A stretch of DNA of 64,000 nucleotides from Cutibacterium modestum (GCF_008326345.1 NZ_BJEN01000001.1:496001-560000), one strand, 5' to 3'. Shown: positions 18,007-26,841, numbered from the stretch's first letter. Made by a program: numbers and translations. Notes: a model not told the origin generated them from the letters alone.

Positions 18007-18423
18007 ATGGTGGAGAACCGTCGGCGTACGACCAAACAGCGCCTTGCCATTCGTGCTTTGTTTGACGACGAGTCGTTCTTCCTCACTGCCCAGCAAGTCC
18101 ATGACCAGTTGCGCGAGCGCGGAGACCAGGTTGGTCTAGCAACCGTTTATCGGAACTTGCAGACAATGACTGAGGACGGCGAACTTGATGCCATCCGCGC
18201 TGAAGACGGCGAAATGACCTATCGACGCTGTTCTTCAGCGCACCACCATCATCTTGTGTGCCGCAAGTGCGGCAAGGCTGTCGAAATTGGGCCGGAGAAG
18301 ATCCTGGAAGATTGGGCTCGCGATATCGCCGCAGAGTATGGGTTCAGCGAGACCGGTCACGAATTGGAGTTGTTCGGGATCTGCTCGAAGTGCTCCATAG
18401 CGCGCACGGAACCAGTGTCGTAA
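18007..18423 (+). CDS. zur: Fur-family regulator, probably zinc-responsive Zur
   Basis: Metal-sensing repressor of about 138 aa. The winged helix (RTTKQRLAIRALFDDESFFLTAQQVHDQL ... GLATVYRNLQTM) is followed by a dimer domain with a His-rich metal site SAHHHHLVCRKCGK and a second CSKC pair near the end, the structural zinc cysteines. The glyS-zur adjacency matches the M. tuberculosis locus where furB encodes Zur; this is why Zur is preferred to Fur. ATG 18007 follows GAGGTGA; GTG at 18001 or 18010 is possible. It converges on the response regulator with no gap. Confidence 0.88.
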   Translation: MVENRRRTTKQRLAIRALFDDESFFLTAQQVHDQLRERGDQVGLATVYRNLQTMTEDGELDAIRAEDGEMTYRRCSSAHHHHLVCRKCGKAVEIGPEKILEDWARDIAAEYGFSETGHELELFGICSKCSIARTEPVS

Positions 18424-19095
18424 TCAGCGGCGGAGCCGAGGGGTAACTAAGCCCAGCTCGCACGCTCTCACCAGCACCTCAAGACGACTGCGCACTCCCA
18501 GTTTCTTTGCTAGATGGCCAAGACGCTGCTTGACTGCGGACTCACTGAGACATAGTTCATCTGCAATGGCAGCGTTCGGTAACCCTTCGGCGAGAAGTTT
18601 CAGAACGTCGTCGTCAGCATCGGACAATTCCACCCGGGTCATATCAACCTGATGGGTCCCCCCGCCAGAGCGCCGAGCTGAAAACGCAGCAACCACACCA
18701 CGGGCGATCTCAGGAGACACTGTCACCTGACCTGCCATGACGGCGCGGACTCCAGCGATGACGGCCTCCGGCTCAGATTCTTTAAGAAGGTATCCGGAAG
18801 CACCAGCAAGAATGGCCTCAACGACGATATCCCGACGAGCAAAGGTCGTCAGGGCAACAACAAGGATCGATGGATGACGCGAGACGATCATTCGGGTAGC
18901 TGTGAGACCATTCATCTCAGGCATCTTGAGGTCCATAAGGACAACGTCGGGCAGTAGCTGATCAACAAGCTCGACTGCTTCGCGACCATTAGTGGCTTGT
19001 CCGACGACCTCCATCTCTTCGACATGAGAGAAATAGCCAGCAAGGGCCTGCCTCATGATCGGATGATCGTCAGCAACCACGAGTCGAACTGACAT
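18424..19095 (-). CDS. NarL/LuxR-family response regulator
   Basis: A 223-aa two-component regulator. The receiver domain has the acidic pair VVADDHP and the phosphoacceptor Asp in LLPDVVLMDLKMPEMNG. The C-terminal LuxR helix-turn-helix is LSDADDDVLKLLAEGLPNAAIADELCLSESAVKQRLGHLAKKLGV. The ATG at 19095 follows AAGGAG. It is divergent from a small secreted peptide gene and its neighbouring histidine kinase, the likely partner. A perfect 10-bp inverted repeat lies 36-60 bp upstream and may be its own operator. Confidence 0.9.
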   Translation of the reverse strand: MSVRLVVADDHPIMRQALAGYFSHVEEMEVVGQATNGREAVELVDQLLPDVVLMDLKMPEMNGLTATRMIVSRHPSILVVALTTFARRDIVVEAILAGASGYLLKESEPEAVIAGVRAVMAGQVTVSPEIARGVVAAFSARRSGGGTHQVDMTRVELSDADDDVLKLLAEGLPNAAIADELCLSESAVKQRLGHLAKKLGVRSRLEVLVRACELGLVTPRLRR

Positions 19096-19428
19096 CACAT
19101 CTCCTTATACTCACGCTGAACGCTATCGGGCCTAGGTGAGACCTCCTCACCTAGGTAGTCGCACGGCGCCAACAACCAGTCATACAACGCCTTCGAGGCA
19201 AGGTATACGGTCAAGCCCACACTGCCTCGCATTCTCGCATGTCCGAGCAGTTCATATGACGACAGGTTAGGCACATGGCCGCAGACGACCAATCGTTTAT
19301 GGCCTAGCCGGTCGGCCGGCCAGATGAGCAGTCAGACGGTCATCACACAGTTCCTCTCAGCACGTGTCGGCCACATCCACTCATTTTTTGCTTACCCGTT
19401 GTAGATAGCCCTTCCAAGGGGATACATT
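19096..19428. promoter_or_regulatory. divergent control region of the peptide/two-component module
   Basis: 333 bp between the response regulator and the peptide gene, holding the dyad at 19131-19155 and a GGTCGGCCGGCC tract near 19310. Just upstream of the peptide is a TTGCTT / TAGATA pair with poor spacing. No convincing gene. Both promoters of the module must lie here. Confidence 0.5.
19131..19155. promoter_or_regulatory. perfect 10-bp inverted repeat upstream of the response regulator
   Basis: CCTAGGTGAG, 5-nt spacer, CTCACCTAGG. The centre is about 48 bp before the response-regulator ATG. The 25-bp dyad suits a dimeric LuxR-type regulator; a 5'-leader hairpin is the alternative. Confidence 0.6.
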
Positions 19429-19617
19429 GTGTCCATGAAGAAAATTATCACCGGCATCGTGACTGCCTTGGCGGTCAGCTCCTTCTCGATCGCTATCCCA
19501 GCCCACGCGACCACTAGCTCTAGCCCTGTTCAGAACTCCGTCAAGACACAGCCCAAGGCCCAGGTTAAGGGGATCATTGACGGATTGTGTGCCGCTTACC
19601 CTAGATGGTGCGACTGA
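19429..19617 (+). CDS. small secreted peptide precursor, candidate signalling peptide
   Basis: 62-aa precursor. A Sec signal peptide (MSMKKIITG, then a hydrophobic core to IAIPAHA) is followed by a Ser/Thr/Gln/Lys-rich spacer and a C-terminal block GIIDGLCAAYPRWCD with two cysteines six residues apart, suited to a small disulfide loop. AAGGGG lies 7 bp before the GTG at 19429; an ATG two codons later also fits. It ends 36 bp before the histidine kinase gene and is divergent from the response regulator. Position, size and processing pattern suggest an autoinducer or cue for this kinase. No family is recognised; a toxin, bacteriocin or chance secreted peptide remains possible. Confidence 0.7.
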   Translation: MSMKKIITGIVTALAVSSFSIAIPAHATTSSSPVQNSVKTQPKAQVKGIIDGLCAAYPRWCD

Positions 19618-19626
19618 TCGTTCTTT

Positions 19627-19642
19627 TCCTCCCGGCGGAGGA
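19627..19642 (+). promoter_or_regulatory. hairpin covering the histidine kinase ribosome site
   Basis: TCCTCC-CGGC-GGAGGA is a perfect 6-bp stem with a 4-nt loop. The GGAGGAG strand is the kinase ribosome-binding site (start 19654). The stem could limit kinase translation relative to the peptide, or attenuate transcription, since GTTTTG follows. Confidence 0.5.
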
Positions 19643-19653
19643 GTTTTGCGTAG

Positions 19654-20826
19654 ATGAGTGGAGGTTCTGCAACGCACGCCTTCACCGAGAGGAAGCTCCC
19701 CGCTCGCACCGTCGGTGCGACCGCTGTGGCGATCATTGTTCTCGTGTTATCCGAGATTGATGACCTGCGTATTGCGATTCAATCAGATAACCATCCAAGA
19801 ACTGTCGTCTGGCTTGTGGTGATTTATGTTTTGGGCATCGCCGCTATAGTTTGCTCAAAGTGGCCACAGGTTCAGGAGTTTTTGCTCCTTGTTTCCCTCA
19901 TCGGCAGCGCCATTATCGGTAAGTTTGCGCTGGCTATTCCTCTGCTTGCCATCCTGGCCTTTTTAGGAAGTCATCGCAGTCTCAAACGCCATAGCCCCTT
20001 GGTCATCGTTGGTACCATCGTCCTCGCGTTGGAGTGGGCATTTCACCCGAAAGGCCCAGCGTGGAGTTCAGCACTCGCGGTGGCGTTAACTGCATCGGTA
20101 GTAGGCATTGCCTTCGGTTCTGCCTTCCGTTGGCTCGACAGGCGTCGTAAACAGGCCGAGGAGCAGGTTGCTGATGCCTTGAAACAGGCGGCTTATGCCC
20201 GTGAGGAGGAGCGTCAACAGCTGGCCGCTGAGCTCCACGACGTCGTAGCCAAAGACCTCACTGTTATCACCATGTTGGCTGGCTCCATGCGCCTCAACAC
20301 CGCTGATGAGGACGTGGTCACGACCTCCAAATCAATCGAAACCACCTCGAGAACTGCCTTGGACGATCTCCAGCGTCTGCTTCTCGTGCTGCGTAACCGT
20401 GACCTCCCGCTCATCTCCTCTCCCACGCACGAGGACTCTGTCGAGGCTACGGTAGCCGTTATGGCCGCGCGACTGGAGACGCTCGGCTGGCATGTCGAAT
20501 CGTCGGTCACATGCGCTCCGATGCCGGTAAGTGTCTCCGATGCCGTCAATCGAATCCTTGACGAGTCCACTGCCAATGCCATTAAGCACAACGGGCCCGC
20601 CACAGTCAAGATCACCGTCATGGATGATGGCGATGACGTCGTAGTAGCCGTCTCCAATCCCGTCACCGATTCGGACATAGAACCTGTTCGATCAACAGGA
20701 ATGGGTATTGCTCGGCTCAAGGAACGCGTCTCCCTGCTTCGTGGCGAGATCTCTATCGGTCTGCGCAACGGTTGGTGGGTGGTTAGTGCCCGTATTCCAC
20801 GCGCAAAACCAGTTCGCGAAACCTGA
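19654..20826 (+). CDS. sensor histidine kinase (HisKA_3 type)
   Basis: 390-aa kinase. The N-terminal half (~15-165) carries five or six hydrophobic segments with short loops and no extracellular domain, a pattern used for membrane-proximal or small-peptide sensing. A charged coiled region (RRRKQAEEQVADALKQAAYAREEERQQ) leads to the H-box AAELHDVVAKDLTVITM, with the phospho-His near residue 194. The ATPase domain has N-box DESTANAIKHNG and G-box GMGIARLKERV. The partner is probably the NarL-type regulator at 18424-19095, on the other side of the peptide gene. Start supported by GGAGGAG 10 bp upstream. Confidence 0.9.
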   Translation: MSGGSATHAFTERKLPARTVGATAVAIIVLVLSEIDDLRIAIQSDNHPRTVVWLVVIYVLGIAAIVCSKWPQVQEFLLLVSLIGSAIIGKFALAIPLLAILAFLGSHRSLKRHSPLVIVGTIVLALEWAFHPKGPAWSSALAVALTASVVGIAFGSAFRWLDRRRKQAEEQVADALKQAAYAREEERQQLAAELHDVVAKDLTVITMLAGSMRLNTADEDVVTTSKSIETTSRTALDDLQRLLLVLRNRDLPLISSPTHEDSVEATVAVMAARLETLGWHVESSVTCAPMPVSVSDAVNRILDESTANAIKHNGPATVKITVMDDGDDVVVAVSNPVTDSDIEPVRSTGMGIARLKERVSLLRGEISIGLRNGWWVVSARIPRAKPVRET

Positions 20827-20942
20827 TAATTCCCAAGAACAGCCCCTGCCAATTCCCGCGAACGACAATCAGCACCACGCCTACCGAAAAGTCGAATCGG
20901 GACTTGCCCCATCTACCGCGGGTAAGGGCGACTGATCTCCAA

Positions 20943-21683
20943 TCAACGCTCCAGATAAGGCATTGATCGCAAACCACGATCCATATGCCACGACACAAAT
21001 ACTGCTACCAACCCGGAGCCCTCACGAACCCTCGGCCACGCAACGTCGCGGGTCGCAGTCCAGTCTCCCACCAGCAAGGCCCGTAGGTACGAAATCGTCT
21101 CCTGATGGGGATGAGGAGTCCCAGGTGGCTGACAATTGATGCACACCACACCCCCCAGGCTGGGCGAAAAACCCGGGTGTGGCCCAGGCGTCCTACACTG
21201 AACACAGTCGACCAGATCCGGGGCATACCCCGCCGCTGAGAGAGAGCGCAGCAGGTAAGAGTCCAGTACCATCTCGGGTGGCCGTGGACCATCCGTCGTC
21301 CCTTGACCAAGGACCCGTAACGCCCCCGCAAGCAGTCTGTACTGAGCCGGAGCTGGTTCACGGTCTACTGGCACCAGGTGATCGGCAGCTTCAACCATAA
21401 CCTCAGCTGCCGTGAACAGGGCGTAGTCCTGCCGTAGCGGCGCTGAGTACGGATGCAGACATTCGACCTGGCTGATGACGTCGAGGTTGCGTCCCTGCAC
21501 AAGCTGCAGGTCAACCAGATTGAACGGATCCAAACGAGCACCGAATTTGCTGGAGGTGCGTCGAACCCCTCGTGCCACCGCCCGGATTTTGCCGTGCTCG
21601 CGCGACAGCATCGAGACAATCCGGTCGGCCTCACCTAGTTTGTGCGTGCGCAAAACGACGGCTTGGTCACGGTAGGTGGGCAT
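20943..21683 (-). CDS. recO: DNA repair protein RecO
   Basis: RecFOR-pathway mediator that loads RecA at gaps, 246 aa. It starts with the OB-fold signature YRDQAVVLRTHKLGEADRIVSMLSREHGKIRAVARGVRR, continues with ARLDPFNLVDLQLVQGRNLDVISQVE, and has a zinc-type cysteine group CVQCRTPG ... CINCQPPG near the C terminus. Its place near uppS and era is conserved in actinobacteria. Confidence 0.93.
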   Translation of the reverse strand: MPTYRDQAVVLRTHKLGEADRIVSMLSREHGKIRAVARGVRRTSSKFGARLDPFNLVDLQLVQGRNLDVISQVECLHPYSAPLRQDYALFTAAEVMVEAADHLVPVDREPAPAQYRLLAGALRVLGQGTTDGPRPPEMVLDSYLLRSLSAAGYAPDLVDCVQCRTPGPHPGFSPSLGGVVCINCQPPGTPHPHQETISYLRALLVGDWTATRDVAWPRVREGSGLVAVFVSWHMDRGLRSMPYLER

Positions 21684-21814
21684 GACACCTATTGTCTCCC
21701 CACAATGGCGTATAGCCGAAACATGCAGGATCGCCGTGAGAGGGTAGGAGGTGTTCGTCGCAGGTCGACGTATCTCACCCAGTACCGCCAGTGCCCCCGT
21801 ACCAGGAGATGCCC

Positions 21815-22480
21815 ATGGATTCCTTTATCGCGCTGTTCGACAGCGTCTGGTACCTGGTGCTCGTTGCTGCTGTCAGCCCCGTCATGATCCTCAACGCGAA
21901 CGCAGCAGTACACGGCCAGAAGCAGAATCACGGCTGGGCTTTCGTCTCTGGTGCCGGTTTGGTACTCGGGGCGGTCGGCGTCACGAGCTTTGGTTTGTTG
22001 GGAAACGCTGCGACCGGCTTCGCCTCGCGTCAGCTGGCGTCGCACGCCGTCGACCGTGTGCTGGGCGTCTTACTCTTCTTATTCGGGTGTTATCTGGGAT
22101 GGAAGAAATGGGGATCCCACCGCGTCCAGAAATTTCGAGGTAAGAAAATCTCAGGCCCACGGTCCGCTGGAGCTCACGGCATGTTCACCTGGGGAGCTCT
22201 TGGGATGGCTACGAACTTCACCACCATTCCGCTGTTCATCTCGTCGAGTCAGCGCATCGGGAATGCCGACCTGCCACTCATCATCAGAATTCTGACGCTC
22301 ATCATTTCCTGGTGGATCGTCCTCGTTCCGGCGTGGTTTCCCGTCGTTATTGACCGGTTGCGTCCCAATTCCTCGGGAATTTCTGGGAGAACTCGGGAAC
22401 GTATCAGTCATTGGACGAGCGTCGCCTCGATCATTGCCTGCCTCGGCTCCGGAGTCATCATCATATGGACGTCCCTGTGA
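21815..22480 (+). CDS. six-helix membrane protein, GAP/LysE-like
   Basis: About 221 aa with roughly six transmembrane segments: WYLVLVAAVSPVMILNANAAV, FVSGAGLVLGAVGVTSFGLLG, VLGVLLFLFGCYLGW, a middle segment TWGALGMATNFTTIPLFIS, IIRILTLIISWWIVLVPAW and a C-terminal helix. The early proline-containing helix and the two-part layout resemble the GAP (sulfolipid-addressing) and LysE exporter families, but I recognise no specific member. The ATG at 21815 follows AGGAGATG. Probably co-directional with uppS, about 100 bp upstream of it. Confidence 0.65.
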   Translation: MDSFIALFDSVWYLVLVAAVSPVMILNANAAVHGQKQNHGWAFVSGAGLVLGAVGVTSFGLLGNAATGFASRQLASHAVDRVLGVLLFLFGCYLGWKKWGSHRVQKFRGKKISGPRSAGAHGMFTWGALGMATNFTTIPLFISSSQRIGNADLPLIIRILTLIISWWIVLVPAWFPVVIDRLRPNSSGISGRTRERISHWTSVASIIACLGSGVIIIWTSL

Positions 22481-22581
22481 CGGCGTTGAGGCCTTGAATT
22501 TCGGATAACTTTTCTTGGTTACCGTCCCGAGGATACCGGTCTGGATCCGCGGCAGCCCCCGACGCCACTACGCTATGATCC

Positions 22582-23394
22582 ATGGCCCGAACCACATCGC
22601 GACCCCCGAAGCGCAGCCCACTGCCGCACTCGTCCGGGGCTCGTCCACCTGAACTGCCATCAGAACTTATCCCCCAACACGTCGCCATCGTCATGGACGG
22701 CAATGGACGTTGGGCCAAGCAGCGAGGTCTTAAGCGTACTGACGGTCACGCACGTGGCGAGGATGCCCTCTTCGATGTCATCGAGGGAGCCATCGAAATG
22801 GGTATTCCCTATTTGAGCGTCTATGCATTTTCCACCGAGAACTGGAAGCGCTCTCCCGACGAAGTTCGGTGGCTTATGGGCTTCAACCGCGATGTCATCC
22901 ACCGCCGTCGCGATCAACTCGATGCCATGGGCGTGCGCATCCGCTGGGCCGGGCGCCGTCCCAAGCTGTGGAAGTCCGTTATCAAGGAATTGGAGTCAGC
23001 CGAGGAACAGTCAGCTGACAACACCGTCCTCACCCTCCAGTTCTGCGTCAACTACGGCGGTCGGGCCGAGATTGTTGACGCGGTGCGTGACATCGCCCGC
23101 TTGGTTGCTGAGGGCAAGATTGATCCCGATCACATCACGGAAAAAACCTTCCGGACTCACCTTGACGAGCCCGAGATCCCCGATGTCGACCTGTTCTGGC
23201 GTTCCTCCGGGGAACAGCGCACATCGAACTTCCTATTGTGGCAATCGGCCTACGCCGAGATGGTATTTTCCGACGTGTTGTGGCCCGACGTTGATCGCCG
23301 CGACCTGTGGGATGCAGTGGTGGAATACGCCAAGCGGGATCGGAGGTTTGGTGGGGCTGTCCCCAATGAAGTCAACCCCACCCCATCGTCATGA
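22582..23394 (+). CDS. uppS: isoprenyl (undecaprenyl/decaprenyl) diphosphate synthase
   Basis: Cis-prenyltransferase that makes the lipid carrier for peptidoglycan and other wall polymers. 270 aa with [17 protein letters not shown] (catalytic Asp), [42 protein letters not shown] and the C-terminal [27 protein letters not shown] motif. A ~30-residue Arg/Pro-rich N-terminal tail precedes the core. It converges on leuA with a 4-bp gap, so the two transcripts probably overlap. Confidence 0.93.
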   Translation: MARTTSRPPKRSPLPHSSGARPPELPSELIPQHVAIVMDGNGRWAKQRGLKRTDGHARGEDALFDVIEGAIEMGIPYLSVYAFSTENWKRSPDEVRWLMGFNRDVIHRRRDQLDAMGVRIRWAGRRPKLWKSVIKELESAEEQSADNTVLTLQFCVNYGGRAEIVDAVRDIARLVAEGKIDPDHITEKTFRTHLDEPEIPDVDLFWRSSGEQRTSNFLLWQSAYAEMVFSDVLWPDVDRRDLWDAVVEYAKRDRRFGGAVPNEVNPTPSS

Positions 23395-23398
23395 ATCC

Positions 23399-25129
23399 CT
23401 AATCCAGGCGACGGGAGCGGTTCACCGCGCTGACGACCGCTTTGAGGGAGGCCTGGGTGATATCAGGGTCAATGCCAACTCCCCAAAGGATCTGTGAGGT
23501 TTCGCCGTCCCCAATTTCACATTCAACGTAGGCGGCGGCCTTTGCGGCATCCCCGGCCGTCATGGCGTGTTCGGAGTAGTCGAGCACTTGGACAACGATA
23601 TCGAGACAAGCCAAAGCGTCGATGAATGCCGACACCGCACCATTGCCTTCGCCACGGATTTGAACATCATCTCCATCAATCCGAAGATTGGCGGTGAGCT
23701 GATGGGTCCCGGTCTCAGTGGACGTCATGCGGCTCACCAACTCGATACCGGGCACTTGCAAGTACTCGCGATTAAACAGATCCCAGATCTCGTCGTGGCT
23801 GACCTCACGGGCCTGGTCGTCGGTGTAGTGCTGCACAGCGCGGGAGAACTCAATCTGTAGACGACGCGGCAGATCGACTTGATGTTCAGTCTTCAAGAGG
23901 TAAGCCATGCCGCCTTTACCGGACTGGCTGTTGACGCGGATGACGGCTTCGTAGGTACGCCCGACATCGTGCGGATCGATGGGTAGGTACGGCACCTGCC
24001 AGGCTATCTCGTGGATACCGATGCCCTGTTCCTGGGCCTGGCGTTCGAGGTCCTCCAGGCCTTTCTTGATGGCGTCCTGGTGGGAACCTGAGAAAGCTGT
24101 GAAGACGAGGTCGCCGGCGTAAGGTTGACGTGTCGGCACCGGCAGTCCGGTGCAGTACTCGACGGTGCGGCGAATCTTCGGCATGTCAGAGAAGTCGATA
24201 CCCGCGTCGATACCCTGGCTGACAAGGTTCATACCCAAGGTGACGAGGTCAACGTTGCCAGTACGCTCACCGTGGCCAAAAAGGCAGCCCTCGACACGAT
24301 CGGCGCCCGCCATCTGAGCAAACTCGGCGGCCGCGACTGCGGTGCCACGGTCGTTGTGCGGGTGCAAAGAAACGCACACGTGCTCACGGTCGCGAATATT
24401 GCGACAGAAATACTCGATCTGGTCGGCGTAGGTGTTCGGCGTACTCACCTCGACGGTAGCCGGCAAGTTGAGGATGATCTCACGGTCAGGCCCGGGCTGC
24501 CAGACGCCCATAACGGAGTGGCATACCTCGAGGGCGAAGTCAGTGGGAGTCTGGCTAAAGATCTCCGGAGAGTACTCATAGCCGAACTCGACGTCACTGA
24601 GGTACTTCTCGGCGTACTTAACGACCCACTCGGTACCCCGGTGGGCGAGGTCGATGCACTGTCGTTCGTCAACCTTGAAAACGACGCGTCGGAAGAGCTC
24701 AGCGATCGCGTTGTACATGTGAATAGTGGCACGGTGAGCGCCGACTAAGCTCTGCGCAGTACGGTCAATGAGGTCCTCACGAGCCTGAGTCAGCACCGAG
24801 ATGGTGACGTCCTCGGGAACAATGTCGGACTCGATGACCTGACGGACGAAGTCGAAATCGGTCTGAGAGGCTGAGGGGAAGCCAACTTCAATCTCCTTAT
24901 ACCCCATCCCAACGAGAAGTTCGAACATCCGCATCTTGCGGGCCGGGGTCATGGGATCAATGAGGGCCTGGTTGCCGTCACGCAAATCGGTGGACAGCCA
25001 ACGCGGGGCATGGCCCAAGGTTTTGTCTGGCCAGGTGCGGTCAGGCAGCTTCTGCGGAACGAAAGGCTTGTTACGCTCGATAGGCATTGAACTGGTCAGC
25101 TGGCAGGGGCGGAGCTGGATTCCCGTCAT
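23399..25129 (-). CDS. leuA: 2-isopropylmalate synthase
   Basis: First committed enzyme of leucine synthesis: condenses acetyl-CoA with 2-ketoisovalerate. About 576 aa, the long actinobacterial type. The HMGL-like TIM barrel opens at WLSTDLRDGNQALIDPM, contains SLHPHNDRGTAVAA and GCLFGHGERTGNVDL (metal/substrate motifs), and is followed by the C-terminal leucine-binding regulatory domain from about residue 450. The ATG at 25129 follows GGGGGATACC. The open frame reaches 25228 but those codons overlap a leader peptide and attenuator hairpins. Leucine control is expected both through the regulatory domain and through the leader. Confidence 0.95.
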   Translation of the reverse strand: MTGIQLRPCQLTSSMPIERNKPFVPQKLPDRTWPDKTLGHAPRWLSTDLRDGNQALIDPMTPARKMRMFELLVGMGYKEIEVGFPSASQTDFDFVRQVIESDIVPEDVTISVLTQAREDLIDRTAQSLVGAHRATIHMYNAIAELFRRVVFKVDERQCIDLAHRGTEWVVKYAEKYLSDVEFGYEYSPEIFSQTPTDFALEVCHSVMGVWQPGPDREIILNLPATVEVSTPNTYADQIEYFCRNIRDREHVCVSLHPHNDRGTAVAAAEFAQMAGADRVEGCLFGHGERTGNVDLVTLGMNLVSQGIDAGIDFSDMPKIRRTVEYCTGLPVPTRQPYAGDLVFTAFSGSHQDAIKKGLEDLERQAQEQGIGIHEIAWQVPYLPIDPHDVGRTYEAVIRVNSQSGKGGMAYLLKTEHQVDLPRRLQIEFSRAVQHYTDDQAREVSHDEIWDLFNREYLQVPGIELVSRMTSTETGTHQLTANLRIDGDDVQIRGEGNGAVSAFIDALACLDIVVQVLDYSEHAMTAGDAAKAAAYVECEIGDGETSQILWGVGIDPDITQASLKAVVSAVNRSRRLD

Positions 25130-25151
25130 GGTATCCCCCGTGGGTGATGTG

Positions 25152-25206
25152 TCGGGCAGCCCGATTACCCGCAGCGAGGAGGCCACCCTTTCAACGGGCC
25201 TCGCTA
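25152..25206 (-). promoter_or_regulatory. leuA attenuator stems
   Basis: Downstream of the leader peptide's Leu codons an imperfect stem forms at about 25172-25206 (AGCGA and GGCC on one side, GGCC and TCGCT on the other, with a 3-nt bulge). The leader stop codon sits in its loop. A compact TCGGG-CTG-CCCGA hairpin follows at 25152-25164, 23 bp before the leuA ATG. The arrangement suits leucine-dependent attenuation of transcription or translation. No long U-run is present. Confidence 0.6.
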
Positions 25207-25235
25207 CGGCACGCAAGGAGGAGTGCACTCGACAT
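25191..25235 (-). CDS. leuL: leuA leader peptide with three consecutive Leu codons
   Basis: A 14-codon frame from the ATG at 25235 encodes MSSALLLACRSEAR and stops 61 bp before the leuA ATG. CTC CTC CTT supply three Leu in a row. Ribosome stalling here when charged tRNA-Leu is scarce would change pairing of the hairpins just downstream. Leucine leader peptides upstream of leuA are established in Corynebacterium and Streptomyces; assignment here rests on composition and position. No clear Shine-Dalgarno is seen. Confidence 0.7.
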   Translation of the reverse strand: MSSALLLACRSEAR

Positions 25236-25329
25236 GACGGTCACAGTACACCGAATCGATCAAGCGTGGGATACTTCTCAAAACCGTTCAAGGTGCGACA
25301 TCGTCCGCTGTCGGTGAGAGCATCTGGGT

Positions 25330-26821
25330 GTGTTGTTACTTCACGACGCCAGAATTCTCGATCTCATTGACGGGTCGGCAAGCGAACCCACCGACGTGCT
25401 GCTGTCGGATCGCGTCCTTGCACTCGGCCCCGATGCGCAGCAGCAAGCCAATAGTGTGAAGGTGCGAAGCATTGATCTTAATGGTCGGCTCCTCATGCCT
25501 GGTTTGTGGGACGAGCACGTCCACGTCGGACAGCGGGCGTTGGCGACACGAAAGTTCCGTGTCAGCCAAACCGCAAGCTGCGAGACGGTGCTCGAGGAGG
25601 TCGCCACCCACGTCAGACGGCGTGATGACAGCGACGAGCCGATCCTGCAGGGATTCGGGTTCCGTCCCTCGCTATGGGGCTCAAACCCTGACGCCCGTCA
25701 GCTTGACACCGTCACCGGTGATCGTGCCGTCGTCCTCGTCTCCGCGGATCTGCATTCCTCGTGGTGTAATACCGCGGCTATGCGCAAACTCGGTATCGAG
25801 GGAGATGGATTTCTGCGTGAGCAGACCAGTTTCGATGTCCAAACCCAGCTCTCGCACGTCGATCCTCATGTTTTGGACGGTTGGGTGGGAAGCTGCAGCG
25901 GCGCCGCGGCACGCCTAGGAATCACTGGCATCCGCGATATGGAGTTCAACACCGATGTGGAGACGTGGCTACGGCGCGAAGCCGATGGTCGGTGTCCGCT
26001 ACGGGTCGAGGTGAGTGTGTATCCGGAACGGCTGGATGAGGCAATTGCCCAGAGATTAGCTACTGGCCAGTCCCCCGTCACTGATAAGCCTGGCCCAAGC
26101 CGAGTGGCTATGGGCCCGCTCAAGGTCATCGTCGATGGGTCGATGTCGACGCGCACTGCCTGGTGCATGGACTCTTACCCGACAGGCGGCGGGCCCAACG
26201 GGGCCGGAATTGACTCAGTAAGGCCGGAGGATCTGGTCAACCTTATGAGGCGAGCTAAATCTGCCAACCTTCAGTGCGCGGCCCACGCCATTGGAGACCG
26301 AGCGGTCAAAGAGGTCCTCAACGCCTTCGAGGTGACCGGGGTCTCCGGTCCCATCGAACACGCTCAGGTGCTCACCGACGAAGACGTTCCCCGTTTTGCG
26401 GCTCTCGGGGTGCGAGTGAGCGTCCAACCCCCTACACCTTATCGACGATCGAGACGCTACCGACGTCATGTGGGCTGACCGCGCCGACCGCTGTTTCCGG
26501 TTCGCCGACATGGTGCGTGCCGGGACCGAGTTGTCGCTGGGATCAGACGCCCCAGTCTCCCCTATCGATCCGTGGGGTGCGATCCGAGTGGCTGTCGAAA
26601 GAACCAATGACCAGCGCCCACGTCGGCACCCCGAACAAGCCCTCACCCTGTCCCAGGCCATTATGGCCAGCACTCGTCACGTGGCTCAGGTAGTTCAGGG
26701 CGGGCCAGGAGACGTCATCGCTGTAGCCCACAACCCCTTCGACCTATCCGGTGACGCGTTGGCAGGCCTCACTAGCGACCTGACGGTCGTCGGCGGAGAG
26801 GTGACGGCCGCAGCCCTATAA
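25330..26821 (+). pseudogene. amidohydrolase (YtcJ-like), frameshifted
   Basis: A metal-dependent amidohydrolase split in two frames. The first frame (GTG 25330 to 26478) has the family start and metal motif LMPGLWDEHVHVGQRA, then LKVIVDGSMSTRTAWCMD and AAHAIGDRAVKEVLNAFE ... PIEHAQVLTDEDV. It then turns into PYRRSRRYRRHVG and stops. The second frame supplies the missing end, LIDDRDATDVMWADRADR ... LSLGSDAPVSPIDPWGAIRVA, to 26821. Dropping one C from the CCCCC run at about 26429-26433 restores a 496-residue protein. It is a broken gene, a phase-variable gene or a sequencing error. Natural substrate unknown. Confidence 0.8.
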
Positions 26822-26841
26822 GACCGCCACCTCCCGATAAC

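Noticed and set aside
19095-19292. 65-codon frame upstream of the response regulator
   Set aside because: Runs through the perfect dyad and the expected promoter region, with no motif and no ribosome site.
24125-24748. 207-codon frame inside leuA on the opposite strand
   Set aside because: Antisense to strongly conserved leuA codons; composition reflects the GC-rich opposite frame.
25130-25228. Longer leuA N terminus
   Set aside because: Overlaps the leader peptide and hairpins and is unlike LeuA N termini; ATG 25129 has a ribosome site.
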